Assembly (NCBI RefSeq): GCF_019431355.1 | Contig: NZ_CP080269.1 | Coordinates: 4,397,001-4,461,000, forward strand | Reading direction: 5' to 3' | From: Paenibacillus sp. R14(2021) | Lineage (GTDB): Bacteria; Bacillota; Bacilli; Paenibacillales; Paenibacillaceae | Length of the DNA: 64,000 nucleotides | In this document: positions 1 to 9,314 of the stretch, piece by piece | Position numbering within the stretch: the first letter of the stretch is position 1 | Layout: every line of letters starts with the position of its first letter | Position numbers and translations under genes: made by a program | Notes under the pieces: generated by a model | Databases searched by the model: none | Told to the model about the DNA's origin: nothing | What the model saw: only the letters and a program-made list of their open reading frames with translations

Positions 1-40
1 TGTGGTACGCAAATTCAATAAAGACAACGCGTTGTTCTAA
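1..40 (+). CDS. 3' end of upstream gene, probably LplB-like sugar ABC permease (partial)
   Basis: An open frame enters from the left edge and stops at a TAA at 38-40. The last twelve residues read VVRKFNKDNALF, a basic, hydrophilic tail of the sort seen at the C-terminus of LplB-type carbohydrate permeases. The next gene is an LplC-type permease only 29 nt away, and these two permeases normally form a heterodimer encoded side by side. The identity is inferred from position and the short tail; only thirteen codons are visible. Confidence 0.45.
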   Translation, partial: VVRKFNKDNALF

Positions 41-69
41 ACCAAGCAACCAGAAAGGAGCTGCTCTTC

Positions 70-984
70 ATGGCATCTGTAAGCAAACCGCAGGATTTCC
101 ACAAACTCTCGCCTGTCTGGAATCTCTTGTTTAACCTTGTAGCCGGCGTGTTCGCACTGCTGTGCGTCTTCCCGTTTCTGTTCGTCATGATCATCTCGTT
201 CACGGACGAGAAGACGCTGGCGCGTGACGGATATGCGTTAATCCCGAAAAAATGGAGCGTAGAAGCTTACAATTACTTGTTCAAAGCGGGCGATCAATTG
301 CTTCGCTCCTACGGCATAACGATTCTCGTCACGGTCGTTGGTACTGCGATCAGCTTGATTGTCATCTCGCTGTTTGCCTACGCGATCTCGCGCAAAGGCT
401 TTAAGTACCGCAATTTCTTCGGCTTCTTCGCCTTCTTCACGATGCTCTTCAACGGTGGTCTCGTACCGTCTTATATCGTCACTACGAAGCTGCTCGGTCT
501 GGGAAACTCGATCTGGGCGCTTATTCTGCCGCTGGCGGTCAACGCCTTCTACATCATGATCATGCGTACGTTCTTCTCCACCATGATCCCGGATGCCATC
601 GTGGAATCCGGTAAAATCGACGGCGCCGGCGAATTCGGCATTTTCTTCCGTCTGATCGTGCCGCTCGCCCTGCCGGGCCTCGCGACGATCGCGCTGTTCA
701 GTACGCTCGGCTACTGGAACGACTGGTTTAATGCCCTGCTCTACATCGAGAACCCGGACCTCGTTCCGCTGCAATCGATGCTGATGCGGATCGAGAACAG
801 CATGTCGTTCATTCTGGCTAACAGCAACAACACATCGATCGGCGTAGGCGTGCTGCAGTCGATGCCGCAGGATACGTCGCGGATGGCGATGGTCGTGCTG
901 GCAACCGGACCGATCGTACTCGCTTATCCGTTCTTCCAACGCTATTTCGTACAAGGTCTGACAGTTGGTGCCGTTAAAGAGTAA
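70..984 (+). CDS. Carbohydrate ABC transporter permease, LplC/YtcP type
   Basis: A 304-aa inner-membrane subunit of a CUT1-type sugar importer. It has about six hydrophobic segments starting near residue 20. The cytoplasmic EAA loop is visible around residues 178-200 (SGKIDGAGEFGIFFRLIVPL), the contact site for the shared ATPase. The start ATG follows AGAAAGGAG by about 10 nt. The C-terminal YPFFQRYFVQGLTVGAVKE ending is typical of the LplC/YtcP group. No ATPase or substrate-binding lipoprotein is in view; the latter probably lies left of the window. Being followed by GH125, a GH-A-like enzyme and GH38 on the same strand suggests that it imports mannose-containing oligosaccharides. Confidence 0.9.
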   Translation: MASVSKPQDFHKLSPVWNLLFNLVAGVFALLCVFPFLFVMIISFTDEKTLARDGYALIPKKWSVEAYNYLFKAGDQLLRSYGITILVTVVGTAISLIVISLFAYAISRKGFKYRNFFGFFAFFTMLFNGGLVPSYIVTTKLLGLGNSIWALILPLAVNAFYIMIMRTFFSTMIPDAIVESGKIDGAGEFGIFFRLIVPLALPGLATIALFSTLGYWNDWFNALLYIENPDLVPLQSMLMRIENSMSFILANSNNTSIGVGVLQSMPQDTSRMAMVVLATGPIVLAYPFFQRYFVQGLTVGAVKE

Positions 985-1006
985 CGCGGTTAACCATTAG
1001 GGACGT

Positions 1007-1034
1007 GCGCTTCCGCCCCGCGTGACGGAAGCGC
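1007..1034 (+). other. Intercistronic hairpin
   Basis: A perfect 9-bp inverted repeat (GCGCTTCCG at 1007-1015, CGGAAGCGC at 1026-1034) lies between the permease and the GH125 gene with no U-tract. It is more likely an mRNA stability or processing hairpin separating transporter and enzyme expression than a terminator. Confidence 0.4.
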
Positions 1035-1073
1035 GGCATTCATTCAACAGACGACAAAGGGGAAAATATAACG

Positions 1074-2399
1074 ATGGAACAATTCAGACTGCCCAAAATC
1101 GCCATGCCGGAGCTGTCGCTGCCGCAATCCGTACAAGACGCGCTGGCAGAAGCAGAGACGAGACTGGCTCACCGCCCGAAGCTGCTGCAGCTGTTCAAGA
1201 ACTGCTTCCCGAATACGCTGGAGACGACGACGAAGCTCCTCGATGACGGCACGACGTTCGTCATTACAGGCGACATCCCGGCTATGTGGCTGCGCGACTC
1301 CGTGGAGCAGGTCATGCACTACGTGCCATTTGCCAAGGAAGACGCGGATCTGCGCCGCATTATCGGCGGGTTGATCAAGCTTCATATGCGTAACATCCAG
1401 ATCGATCCTTATGCCAATGCGTTCAACGAAATGGCGAACGACTGGCACTGGAACACCGACGACAAGACGGACATGTCGCCGTGGGTATGGGAGCGCAAGT
1501 TTGAGCTGGATTCCATCTGTTTCTCGATGCGCCTTGCTTTCGCCTACTGGAAAGAGACAGGCAGCGCGGACATCTTCGACGCGGAATTCAAGAAAGCGAT
1601 GCGCGCGGCGGTTGATCTGTGGAAAGTGGAACAGTACCACTTCGAGCGTTCGCCTTACCGCTTCGAGCGGGATAACGGCATCATGACCGACTCGCTGATG
1701 AACGACGGCCTCGGCATGCCGGTTAACTACACGGGCATGATCTGGTCGGGCTTCCGTCCAAGCGACGACGCCTGCGATTTCCATTACAACATTCCGGACA
1801 ACATGTTCGCTGTCGTTACGCTGCGCCAAATGCGCGAGATCGCCGAATTCGTGTTCCGCGACCTCTCGTTCGAGAAGGAGATGGCAAAGCTGGAGCGCGA
1901 GATCGACCACGGTATCGAGCTGTACGGCATCTATCGTCATCCTGAATTCGGCCCGATCTATGCGTACGAGACCGATGGCTTCGGCAATTACTGCCTGATG
2001 GACGACGCGGGTACGCCGGGTCTGATTTCGATTCCTTACCTAGGCTACGCAGATGCGAATGACCCGATTTATCAGAATACGCGGCGCTTTGCGCTGAGCA
2101 AAGAAAATCCGTTCTACTATGAAGGTACGGCGGCCAAAGGCATCGGCAGCCCGCACACGCCTCCAGGCTACGTCTGGCATATGGCCTTGTCGATGCAGGG
2201 ACTGACGGCGACTTCGGCTGAGGAGAAGCTCGAGATGATCGCGCTGCTCGAAGCGACGGACGCCGATACAGGCTTCATGCACGAAGGCTTCCACTCTGAC
2301 GATCCGACCGTGTTTACGCGCAAATGGTTTGCATGGTCCAACAGCTTGTTCTCGCAGCTGGTCTACACGTCAATGAAAGCGGGTTTGCTGGATGCGTAA
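1074..2399 (+). CDS. GH125 exo-alpha-1,6-mannosidase
   Basis: A 441-aa cytoplasmic protein with no signal peptide, colinear with the GH125 family (metal-independent, inverting exo-alpha-1,6-mannosidases, also annotated as the MUG157 family). Landmarks are the MWLRDSVEQVMHY block near residue 70, NEMANDWHWNTDD near 120, and the C-terminal TGFMHEGFHSDDPTVF and WFAWSNSLFSQLV blocks; the glutamate in MHEGF falls where the family has its catalytic base. The ATG follows AAAGGGG. Its end overlaps the next gene by 8 bp, indicating translational coupling. With GH38 two genes on, the likely job is removing terminal mannose from imported N-glycan or mannan fragments. Confidence 0.92.
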   Translation: MEQFRLPKIAMPELSLPQSVQDALAEAETRLAHRPKLLQLFKNCFPNTLETTTKLLDDGTTFVITGDIPAMWLRDSVEQVMHYVPFAKEDADLRRIIGGLIKLHMRNIQIDPYANAFNEMANDWHWNTDDKTDMSPWVWERKFELDSICFSMRLAFAYWKETGSADIFDAEFKKAMRAAVDLWKVEQYHFERSPYRFERDNGIMTDSLMNDGLGMPVNYTGMIWSGFRPSDDACDFHYNIPDNMFAVVTLRQMREIAEFVFRDLSFEKEMAKLEREIDHGIELYGIYRHPEFGPIYAYETDGFGNYCLMDDAGTPGLISIPYLGYADANDPIYQNTRRFALSKENPFYYEGTAAKGIGSPHTPPGYVWHMALSMQGLTATSAEEKLEMIALLEATDADTGFMHEGFHSDDPTVFTRKWFAWSNSLFSQLVYTSMKAGLLDA

Positions 2400-5300
2400 A
2401 CCGATTATTTTCTATGACGGCGCCTTCCCGGGCGCCGCTGGCGTAACGGAGTCTGCGATTGAACAGCTTCGTACGGTAGGGGAAGTATGCGGCGCCGAGG
2501 AACTGACGGCCCGCTTGGAGGGTGCGGACGGCGGCGTATTTGTGTCGCTGCACGCGCCTTATTTTCCATCCGCGAGCTGGGACGCGCTGCTTGCGTTTCT
2601 GAAGCGCGGCGGCGGCTTGATCAGCGCGGGCGGCGCTCCGTTCCGGCAGCCGGTCAGACGGGTAGACGGCGCATGGGTCGTTGAACCGGAACAAACGGCG
2701 TACCACAGACAGCTGCGCATTCACGAGATGCTGCCTGTTCAGGCGAAGCCGATCGCGAAGCTTGCGGCGACGGAAGAATTCCCGTTGTTCAAGGGCCGCA
2801 ATTCCTTACTGGACGTATCGGCTACATGGAACCTTGTGCCGCATGTGACCAAGTCGAGCGACCTGCCGCATCAGATGGGCTCAGCCGGCCCGATGGACGC
2901 ACATATTTATCCGGTGCTGAAGGGCATCTCGGCTGAGGGCCGCGAGGTTGCCGCACCTGCCGTCCTGTGGGAGAACACGAAGGGCGATTTCGCCGGCGGC
3001 CGCTGGCTGTTCATCAACCAGCCGCTAGGCGCGGACTTCTTCGCGAACGGCGGCGCCGATGCGCTTCGCGATTGGACGGCGTTCTGCGCAGCCGGCGTTA
3101 CCGAGCTGTGGCTGAAGCCGAGCTACGCATCGTATGAGCTGCACGAACGTCCGATGCTAACGCTGCAAGCGCAGAAGCTGGGCCGCGGCTTAGCCGAGGC
3201 GAGCGGAGCCAAGACGCGCTGGACGTTCAAGATTCAAGTCCGGCACGAGGAAGAGAATGCTGCCGTATTCGTCTATCAACAAGAACTGGAAGTCGGAAGC
3301 GAGCTGGAGCTGAAGCGGATTCCGCTGTTTGGCGATCTGCGTGCAGGCCACTACCAGGTGGAATGCGTTGCGAAGTCCGCGAACGGCGAAACGCGCGTGA
3401 TTCGCCAAGGCTTCTGGGGTCAGGATGCCGGGCTGCTTCAAGCAGGCGGCTTGCTGAAGCGAGGCCGGGACTATTTCGAGAAGGACGGCCGTCCGTTCCC
3501 TGTCGTCGGTATGACGTACATGACGTCCGACGTGGCGCGCAAATTCCTGTTCCTGCCGAATGTAGCGGCGTGGGACCGCGACATGGCGCAGATGCGCAAA
3601 GCGGGCATTAACTGGATTCGCACGGGAATTTGGACGGCGTACCGCAACGTGATGCAGGTGGACGGACATGCATCCGAGGAAGTGCTGCGTTCCATCGACG
3701 CGTTCTTCATGACAGCGAAGAAGCATGGGCTGCAGGTGACGTTTACGTTCTTCTCCTTCACGCCTGAGACGTGGGAGGGGACGAACCCTTACCTGGATCC
3801 GCGCAGCGTGGAAGCGCAGAAGCGGTTCATCCGCTCCATCGTCAGCCGTCACCGCGACACGACGAATGTCGATTGGGACTTGATCAACGAGCCGTCGATG
3901 TTCGATCCGCCGCGTATTTTCTCCAACGGTCCGCGGTCGAGCCGGGACCGCTTCGAGAAAGAGGCGTATGCGACATGGCTTGCGGAACGCCACGGCTCCA
4001 TCGAGAAGCTGCGCGAGAAATGGGGCATGACGCCTGGCGAGCTGCCGGATTTTGCATCGGCCTCCATTCCCGAGCCGGAGGAAATCAACTTCGACGTGCA
4101 GGATATGCATCAAGGCAAACGAGGCACGCGCTGGCTCGATTATGCGTTGTTCTCCATGGACATGCATAACCGCTGGGCGAAGCAGCTCGTCGATACGATC
4201 AAGGACGGGAATCCGGATCAGCTGGTCGTGGTCGGCCAGGACGAAGCGCTTGGCGCGCAGCGTCCGTCGCCGTTCTTCTACGAGGAAGCGGTCGACTATA
4301 CGACCGTGCATTCCTGGTGGCTGAACGATCATCTGCTGTGGGACGGCATCTTCGCGAAGACGGCGGACAAGCCGAACGTCATCCAAGAGACGGGCATCAT
4401 GTACGTGGAGACGCCGGGCGGATTCGCCAAGCGGTCGGAGGAAGAGCTGCGCGCGATGCTGGAGCGCAAGTATGCCTATGCGTTCGCGACGGGCGGCGCC
4501 GGAGCCGTGCAGTGGATTTGGAACACCAACTTCTATATGGACAACGCCAATGAATCCCATATCGGCGCGCTGCGCGCCGACGGGACCGAGAAGCCGGAAG
4601 CGGACGTATCCTACCGGTTCGGCAGCTTCATGGAAGAGATCCGGGACTTGTTCCGGGATCGGGAGCTGGAAGACGTTGCGGTTGTATTCCCGTATTCCAA
4701 CGATTTCTCCAACCGGAAGCTGGCATACGACGCGACGACGCGGCTGACGCGCGTGCTCAGCTACGAGCTGAGCATGCCTTTCCGCGGCGTGTCGGAGTAT
4801 CACCTCGATCAGCTGGAAACGGCGCCTGCGAAGCTTATTATCGTGCCGTCTGCGCATAATTTCGATGACGGGGCCTTTGCGAAGCTGCTCGATATCGTGG
4901 ATCGTACGGGAGCCACGCTCTTGTTCACAGGGCCGCTCGGCCTGGACGCGTACTGGCGCAAGGCGGATCGTCTCGGTGCTGCGTTCGGCGAGCGTCAGCT
5001 GAGCAACGTCGTCCGCGAAGAGCGGATCACGATCGGCGATCGGGCGTACGCCGTTTCCTACGGTCAGCGCAGAATTGCGGAAGTGTTCAAGGAAGCCGCA
5101 TTGGACGGCAGCGGTGCCGTCTCTGCCGGGACGGACCGGGTGCTTGAAGCGGCATACGGACAAGGACGCCTCATCTGGTGTCCGCTGCCCGTGGAGCTGA
5201 ACGAGCGGATCGAGCCGGTTGCCGCGCTGTATACGCATGCGCTGGCTGCAGCGGGCGTTCGCAGCGAGCTGGAATGGATCAAAGGCGGCGAGTTGGCCGG

Positions 5301-5523
5301 TGTATACGGCCGAAGCCTGCGGTTTAAGGACGGCGAGCTGTATGTGTTCGTCTCCGAATATGCGCATGATGCGGCCATCGAAGTGAAATCCGCTTCGACA
5401 GGCATGTCGTATGCATTCGTGCTGGAGCGCGAACGCGCGGTCATGTTCGCGGTGGACCGCGAAGGTCGCGTGACGTCGATCTATCGTCCGAGCGAAGTAG
5501 AAGTACAAGCAACGAAGGCATAA
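2392..5523 (+). CDS. Large clan GH-A-like glycoside hydrolase, family unassigned
   Basis: A 1043-aa cytoplasmic protein. Its N-terminal ~350 residues hold a glutamine-amidotransferase-like or beta-sandwich region. The TIM barrel then starts near FPVVGMTYMTSD (about residue 367) and carries INEP with Glu500 (candidate acid/base) and VIQETG with Glu666 (candidate nucleophile), the two-glutamate pattern of retaining clan GH-A enzymes. The region after about residue 760 resembles the class-I amidotransferase-like trimerisation domain of GH42-type enzymes. The start overlaps the GH125 stop by 8 bp. Operon context suggests a beta-mannosidase or another enzyme acting on the same glycan core. I do not recognise the exact family; GH42, GH5 and GH164-like alternatives remain open. 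Confidence 0.75.
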   Translation: MRKPIIFYDGAFPGAAGVTESAIEQLRTVGEVCGAEELTARLEGADGGVFVSLHAPYFPSASWDALLAFLKRGGGLISAGGAPFRQPVRRVDGAWVVEPEQTAYHRQLRIHEMLPVQAKPIAKLAATEEFPLFKGRNSLLDVSATWNLVPHVTKSSDLPHQMGSAGPMDAHIYPVLKGISAEGREVAAPAVLWENTKGDFAGGRWLFINQPLGADFFANGGADALRDWTAFCAAGVTELWLKPSYASYELHERPMLTLQAQKLGRGLAEASGAKTRWTFKIQVRHEEENAAVFVYQQELEVGSELELKRIPLFGDLRAGHYQVECVAKSANGETRVIRQGFWGQDAGLLQAGGLLKRGRDYFEKDGRPFPVVGMTYMTSDVARKFLFLPNVAAWDRDMAQMRKAGINWIRTGIWTAYRNVMQVDGHASEEVLRSIDAFFMTAKKHGLQVTFTFFSFTPETWEGTNPYLDPRSVEAQKRFIRSIVSRHRDTTNVDWDLINEPSMFDPPRIFSNGPRSSRDRFEKEAYATWLAERHGSIEKLREKWGMTPGELPDFASASIPEPEEINFDVQDMHQGKRGTRWLDYALFSMDMHNRWAKQLVDTIKDGNPDQLVVVGQDEALGAQRPSPFFYEEAVDYTTVHSWWLNDHLLWDGIFAKTADKPNVIQETGIMYVETPGGFAKRSEEELRAMLERKYAYAFATGGAGAVQWIWNTNFYMDNANESHIGALRADGTEKPEADVSYRFGSFMEEIRDLFRDRELEDVAVVFPYSNDFSNRKLAYDATTRLTRVLSYELSMPFRGVSEYHLDQLETAPAKLIIVPSAHNFDDGAFAKLLDIVDRTGATLLFTGPLGLDAYWRKADRLGAAFGERQLSNVVREERITIGDRAYAVSYGQRRIAEVFKEAALDGSGAVSAGTDRVLEAAYGQGRLIWCPLPVELNERIEPVAALYTHALAAAGVRSELEWIKGGELAGVYGRSLRFKDGELYVFVSEYAHDAAIEVKSASTGMSYAFVLERERAVMFAVDREGRVTSIYRPSEVEVQATKA

Positions 5524-5540
5524 GCCGGTCCATAAGGGAA

Positions 5541-5599
5541 CGGCAGCTGCCGTTAGGCCAATCCGCGCCGAGCGCAGCCAAGCTGCATTCGGCGCGGAT
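5541..5599 (+). other. Intercistronic hairpins before GH38 gene
   Basis: A 12-bp palindrome CGGCAGCTGCCG (5541-5552) is followed by a long perfect inverted repeat: the outer arms ATCCGCGCCGA (5561-5571) and TCGGCGCGGAT (5589-5599) enclose a second GCAGC/GCTGC stem. There is no U-tract. Position and strength suggest an mRNA-protecting or attenuating structure inside the mannosidase operon. Confidence 0.45.
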
Positions 5600-5629
5600 G
5601 TTGGTTTATATAGAGAGGAGCTGTTTATT

Positions 5630-8383
5630 TTGGCGAACGATAACAAGAGAAGAACGGCGCATATCATCTCGCATACGCACTGGGACCGCGAATGGTATCT
5701 GCCTTATGAGAAGCATCATGTAAAGCTCATCGAGCTGGTGGATACGCTGATGGATACGCTCGAGAAGGATGACGAGTACCGCAGCTTCTATCTCGACGGC
5801 CAAACGATCATCATGGAGGATTACCTTCAGGTTCGCCCGGATCAACGGGAGCGCCTCGAGAAATGGATTCATGAAGGCCGCATTCATATCGGGCCTTGGT
5901 ACGTGCTGCAGGATGCGTTTCTGACGAGCAGCGAGGCCAACGTGCGCAATCTGCAGATCGGCCACCAGGATGCAGCTCATTACGGCACGATCGCGAAGGT
6001 CGGTTACTTCCCCGACACGTTCGGCAACATCGGCCAAGCGCCGCAGCTCATGAAGCAGGCCGGCATCGATAATGCGGTATTCGGCCGCGGCGTTAAGCCG
6101 ACGGGCTTCAATAACACGGTAACGGATTCCGCGTACGAATCGTCTTTCTCCGAGCTGATCTGGGAAGGCCCGGACGGCTCGCGCGTACTCGGCATTCTAT
6201 TCGCCAACTGGTACAGCAACGGGAACGAAGTGCCGGTCGATGAAGCGGAAGCCAAGGAATATTGGGACCGCAAGCTGGCGGATGCCGGCAAATACGCTTC
6301 GACGCCGCAGCTGCTGTTCATGAACGGCTGCGATCACCAGCCGATTCAGACGGATCTATCGGAAGCGATCCGCGTGGCGCGCAAGCTGTATCCGGATACG
6401 GACTTCGTCCACTCGAACTTCCCTGACTATTTGGCATCGCTGAACAAATCGATCGGCACGGAGACGGAGCTGTCGGTCGTAAAGGGCGAGCTGCGCAGCC
6501 AGCGCACGGACGGCTGGTCCACGCTCGTGAATACAGCCTCGGCCCGGGTCTACCTGAAGCAGATGAATCAGGTTGGGCAGACGATTCTGGAGAAAGTCGC
6601 CGAGCCGCTGGCCGCTTTCGCCCATGTGACGGGCAAGGCTGCTTACCCGCAGCATCTGCTTAAGTACGCATGGAAAACGCTCATGCAGAACCATCCGCAT
6701 GACAGCATCTGCGGCTGCAGCGTGGATGAGGTTCACCGTGAAATGGTGACGCGCTTCGATAAGAGCCGCCACGTGGCGGAAACGATCGTCGATGCGAGCA
6801 AGCATGCGGTTGCCGGCATCGTGGATACGAATGCTTTCGCGGGCTACGGCCAAGACGCGCTGCCTTTCGTCGTCTATAATACGACGGGCTGGGCGCACAG
6901 CGGCATCGTGGACGTGGAGCTGGACGTCGCACGAATCTACTATCGCGATGGAATCAGCCCGAATGAAATGATTGCACGGATGAAAGCGATCGACGTGACA
7001 GGCCGCGCGCTCGTGGACGCAGACGGCGCCGCCATCGCGTACACGATGGAGGATCTCGGCTTGAAGTTCGATTACGAGCTGCCGGACGATAAATTCCGCC
7101 AGCCGTATTGGGCGCGCCGCGTGAAGCTGACGTTCGAAGCGGCCGCCGTGCCTGCGCTTGGCTTGCAAGCTTACGCATGGGTACTGGAAGCTGCGGCAAA
7201 GCCGGTTTCCGCGAATTCCTTGATTACCGGAGCTCGCTCGCTGGCGAACGGTAACCTCAGCATCGAAATCGCCGAGGACGGCTCGCTTGCGGTTACCGAC
7301 GTCGCAAGCGGACGGACGTATCGCGACCTGCTTGTTTTCGAGGACACGGGCGATATCGGCAACGAATATATGTACAAGCAGCCGGACGGCGAGCAGCCGC
7401 TGACAACCAAGGGACTGCCTGCGGAAATCAGCGTCATCGAAGACAACGCGTACCGTGCGGCATTCGAGATCGTGCACCACTGGTCCGTACCGGCTTCGGC
7501 TGACGAGCTCTTCGAGCAGGAGAAGCAGGAAGCCGTCTATTATCCGGAGCGCAAGGCAGGACGTTCCAGCGAATTCGTGCCGTTCACGATTCGCACGGTT
7601 GTCAGCTTGGAGCGTTCGGGCAAGGGCGTAGGTATCCGCACGACGTTCAATAACGGGGCGAAGGACCACCGCGTTCGCGCGTTGTTCCCGACCGATTTGG
7701 TTACGACGGTGCACCGTGCCGATGCGATCTTCGAGGTAGCGGTTCGCGATAACGAGCCGGCCGCCGAGTGGGAGAACCCAAGCAATGCACAGCATCAGCA
7801 GGCATTCACCGATGTCAGCAACGACGAGGGCGGTCTTACGATCGCGAACAAAGGCTTGAATGAATACGAAGTGCTCAGAGACGGCCGCAATACGATTGCA
7901 GTTACCTTGCTTCGCTCCGTTGCAGAGCTTGGAGACTGGGGCGTCTTCCCGACGCCTGAAGCGCAGTGCCTCGGCGAGCATACGGTCGAGCTGCTGATCC
8001 TCCCGCATCAAGGGGACGGAGCGGTATCGGGCGCGTTCGCGTCGGCTTATCAATTCCAGACGCCGTGGACGACGGTACAGACCGGCGTGCATGGCGGAAC
8101 GCTGGCACCGGTTCATGCCTTCGTGGCTTGGGAAGGCGAAGGCGTTGCGTTCTCCTCCGTGAAAATCGCTGAAGCTACGGGCGACCTGATGCTACGCTGG
8201 TTCAACCTGCGTCCTGAAGCGGCGGAGCTTACATTCCGCCCAGCTGCAGACGCAGCGGCGAATGTCTACAAGAGTGATGTACTTGAGCGTGCCGTCGAAG
8301 ACGTGCAGCCTGCGGGCAGCGCATTCACGGCAAAGCTGGGACCTTCTGAAATTTACACGGTCGGTATCACGGCCGCGAAATAA
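5630..8383 (+). CDS. GH38 alpha-mannosidase
   Basis: A 917-aa cytoplasmic zinc-dependent alpha-mannosidase. It has the N-terminal ISHTHWDREWYLPYE signature (H15 and H17 in the metal site region), GYFPDTFGNIGQAPQ with Asp129 as the predicted nucleophile, and NHPHDSICGCSVDEVHREM near residue 350, characteristic of bacterial GH38. The rest is the all-beta C-terminal half. The start is TTG at 5630, with AGAGAGGAG about 9 nt upstream; no better ATG exists nearby. Length agrees with bacterial GH38 enzymes (about 850-1050 aa). The GH125 plus GH38 pairing is known from N-glycan-degrading bacteria, so this operon probably trims mannose from imported N-glycans. Confidence 0.95.
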   Translation: MANDNKRRTAHIISHTHWDREWYLPYEKHHVKLIELVDTLMDTLEKDDEYRSFYLDGQTIIMEDYLQVRPDQRERLEKWIHEGRIHIGPWYVLQDAFLTSSEANVRNLQIGHQDAAHYGTIAKVGYFPDTFGNIGQAPQLMKQAGIDNAVFGRGVKPTGFNNTVTDSAYESSFSELIWEGPDGSRVLGILFANWYSNGNEVPVDEAEAKEYWDRKLADAGKYASTPQLLFMNGCDHQPIQTDLSEAIRVARKLYPDTDFVHSNFPDYLASLNKSIGTETELSVVKGELRSQRTDGWSTLVNTASARVYLKQMNQVGQTILEKVAEPLAAFAHVTGKAAYPQHLLKYAWKTLMQNHPHDSICGCSVDEVHREMVTRFDKSRHVAETIVDASKHAVAGIVDTNAFAGYGQDALPFVVYNTTGWAHSGIVDVELDVARIYYRDGISPNEMIARMKAIDVTGRALVDADGAAIAYTMEDLGLKFDYELPDDKFRQPYWARRVKLTFEAAAVPALGLQAYAWVLEAAAKPVSANSLITGARSLANGNLSIEIAEDGSLAVTDVASGRTYRDLLVFEDTGDIGNEYMYKQPDGEQPLTTKGLPAEISVIEDNAYRAAFEIVHHWSVPASADELFEQEKQEAVYYPERKAGRSSEFVPFTIRTVVSLERSGKGVGIRTTFNNGAKDHRVRALFPTDLVTTVHRADAIFEVAVRDNEPAAEWENPSNAQHQQAFTDVSNDEGGLTIANKGLNEYEVLRDGRNTIAVTLLRSVAELGDWGVFPTPEAQCLGEHTVELLILPHQGDGAVSGAFASAYQFQTPWTTVQTGVHGGTLAPVHAFVAWEGEGVAFSSVKIAEATGDLMLRWFNLRPEAAELTFRPAADAAANVYKSDVLERAVEDVQPAGSAFTAKLGPSEIYTVGITAAK

Positions 8384-8439
8384 TAAGCACAGCATATGCT
8401 GCTTGTACGCGTATAGGAATGGATCGTCGAATCGATAAC

Positions 8440-8482
8440 GGGGCGGCGCAGGGAAGAATCCTGCGCCGCCCCGTTTTGTTTC
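8440..8482 (+). terminator. Rho-independent terminator of the mannosidase operon
   Basis: A perfect 13-bp GC-rich stem (8440-8452 with 8460-8472), a 7-nt loop, then GTTTTGTTT. It lies 57 nt after the GH38 stop and closes the operon. Confidence 0.9.
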
Positions 8483-8652
8483 TCGCGGTCCGAGGTCCTT
8501 TTCCGGTGAAGGCAGCTGCGCCGAATAATTCGGAATTTACATTCGCAGTCGCTTTCAGAATCATTCAGCTCATTAATCATTCATGAAGCTGGTTATTCCA
8601 GTGTTAAGAGGTTTATTATGAGTCTATTCGGATCTTCTTGAAGGAAACGAAC

Positions 8653-9216
8653 ATGCCGCAAAGAAGCGGCGAGAGAGGATGGCAGCATTTGAAAGAGGAT
8701 CAGCAAACAATTGTATACCTCCTATCAGGCCCGCTCGGGGTTGGTAAATCGACGACCTCGAGAGAGCTCGCAAGAATCACCGAGCAGAGCGTTCTCATTG
8801 AGGGCGATCACCTGCTGGACATGTTCTACGGGGAGGTGCAGCCTCCATGGGAAGAACGTTTAAATCTCGCTTGGACCAACATCGCGGCGGTAACGAGAAA
8901 TGTCATCCGGCATCGGTTTAATGTCATTATTGATTTTGTCGTGGAGGATGAGCTTGATTGGTTTTGTGAACAGATCGCAGATCTGAATGTGAGCGTAAAA
9001 TATGTTGTGCTGCGTGCGGATCAAGAACAAATCGTCGAACGCCTAAGAATAAGAGGGGATATGGATGCGCTGGATCGCTCTTTGTTTTTGCTGAACAAGC
9101 TCACGACGTCGCCTGCCAATATCCCGTTTATCATGGATACCACCCGCAAGACTCCGCTCGAGACGGCGCAAGAAATCATCCATAATGCTGGTTTCTATTA
9201 TAGACAACCGTTCTGA
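8653..9216 (+). CDS. P-loop AAA/shikimate-kinase-like ATPase
   Basis: A 187-aa protein with a Walker A loop GPLGVGKST at residues 26-34, followed by SRELA and a probable nucleotide-monophosphate-kinase-like fold (IIDFVVEDELDWF; VLRADQEQIVERL as a lid-like region). It resembles small kinases or chloramphenicol-phosphotransferase-like proteins of unknown substrate. An in-frame TTG exists at 8638, but AAGGAA at 8641-8646 sits correctly for the ATG at 8653, so that start is used. It stands alone between two terminated units. The substrate cannot be told from sequence. Confidence 0.7.
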   Translation: MPQRSGERGWQHLKEDQQTIVYLLSGPLGVGKSTTSRELARITEQSVLIEGDHLLDMFYGEVQPPWEERLNLAWTNIAAVTRNVIRHRFNVIIDFVVEDELDWFCEQIADLNVSVKYVVLRADQEQIVERLRIRGDMDALDRSLFLLNKLTTSPANIPFIMDTTRKTPLETAQEIIHNAGFYYRQPF

Positions 9217-9314
9217 ACGAAGCTTCGTACGTTCCCGAATAGACCAAACGACCGCCCCCCGGTAGATCACCGAGAAGCAGTCGCTGCTTAGAAGCCTTGC
9301 AGGGTTGTTGTCGA

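Noticed and set aside
3190..5667. Very long open frame antisense to the 1043-aa hydrolase gene
   Set aside because: It mirrors codon bias of the sense gene, has no family-like motifs and no ribosome binding site. Similar antisense frames lie opposite htpG (48838-50625), the GxGYxYP gene (19999-21975) and GH38 (6356-8116).
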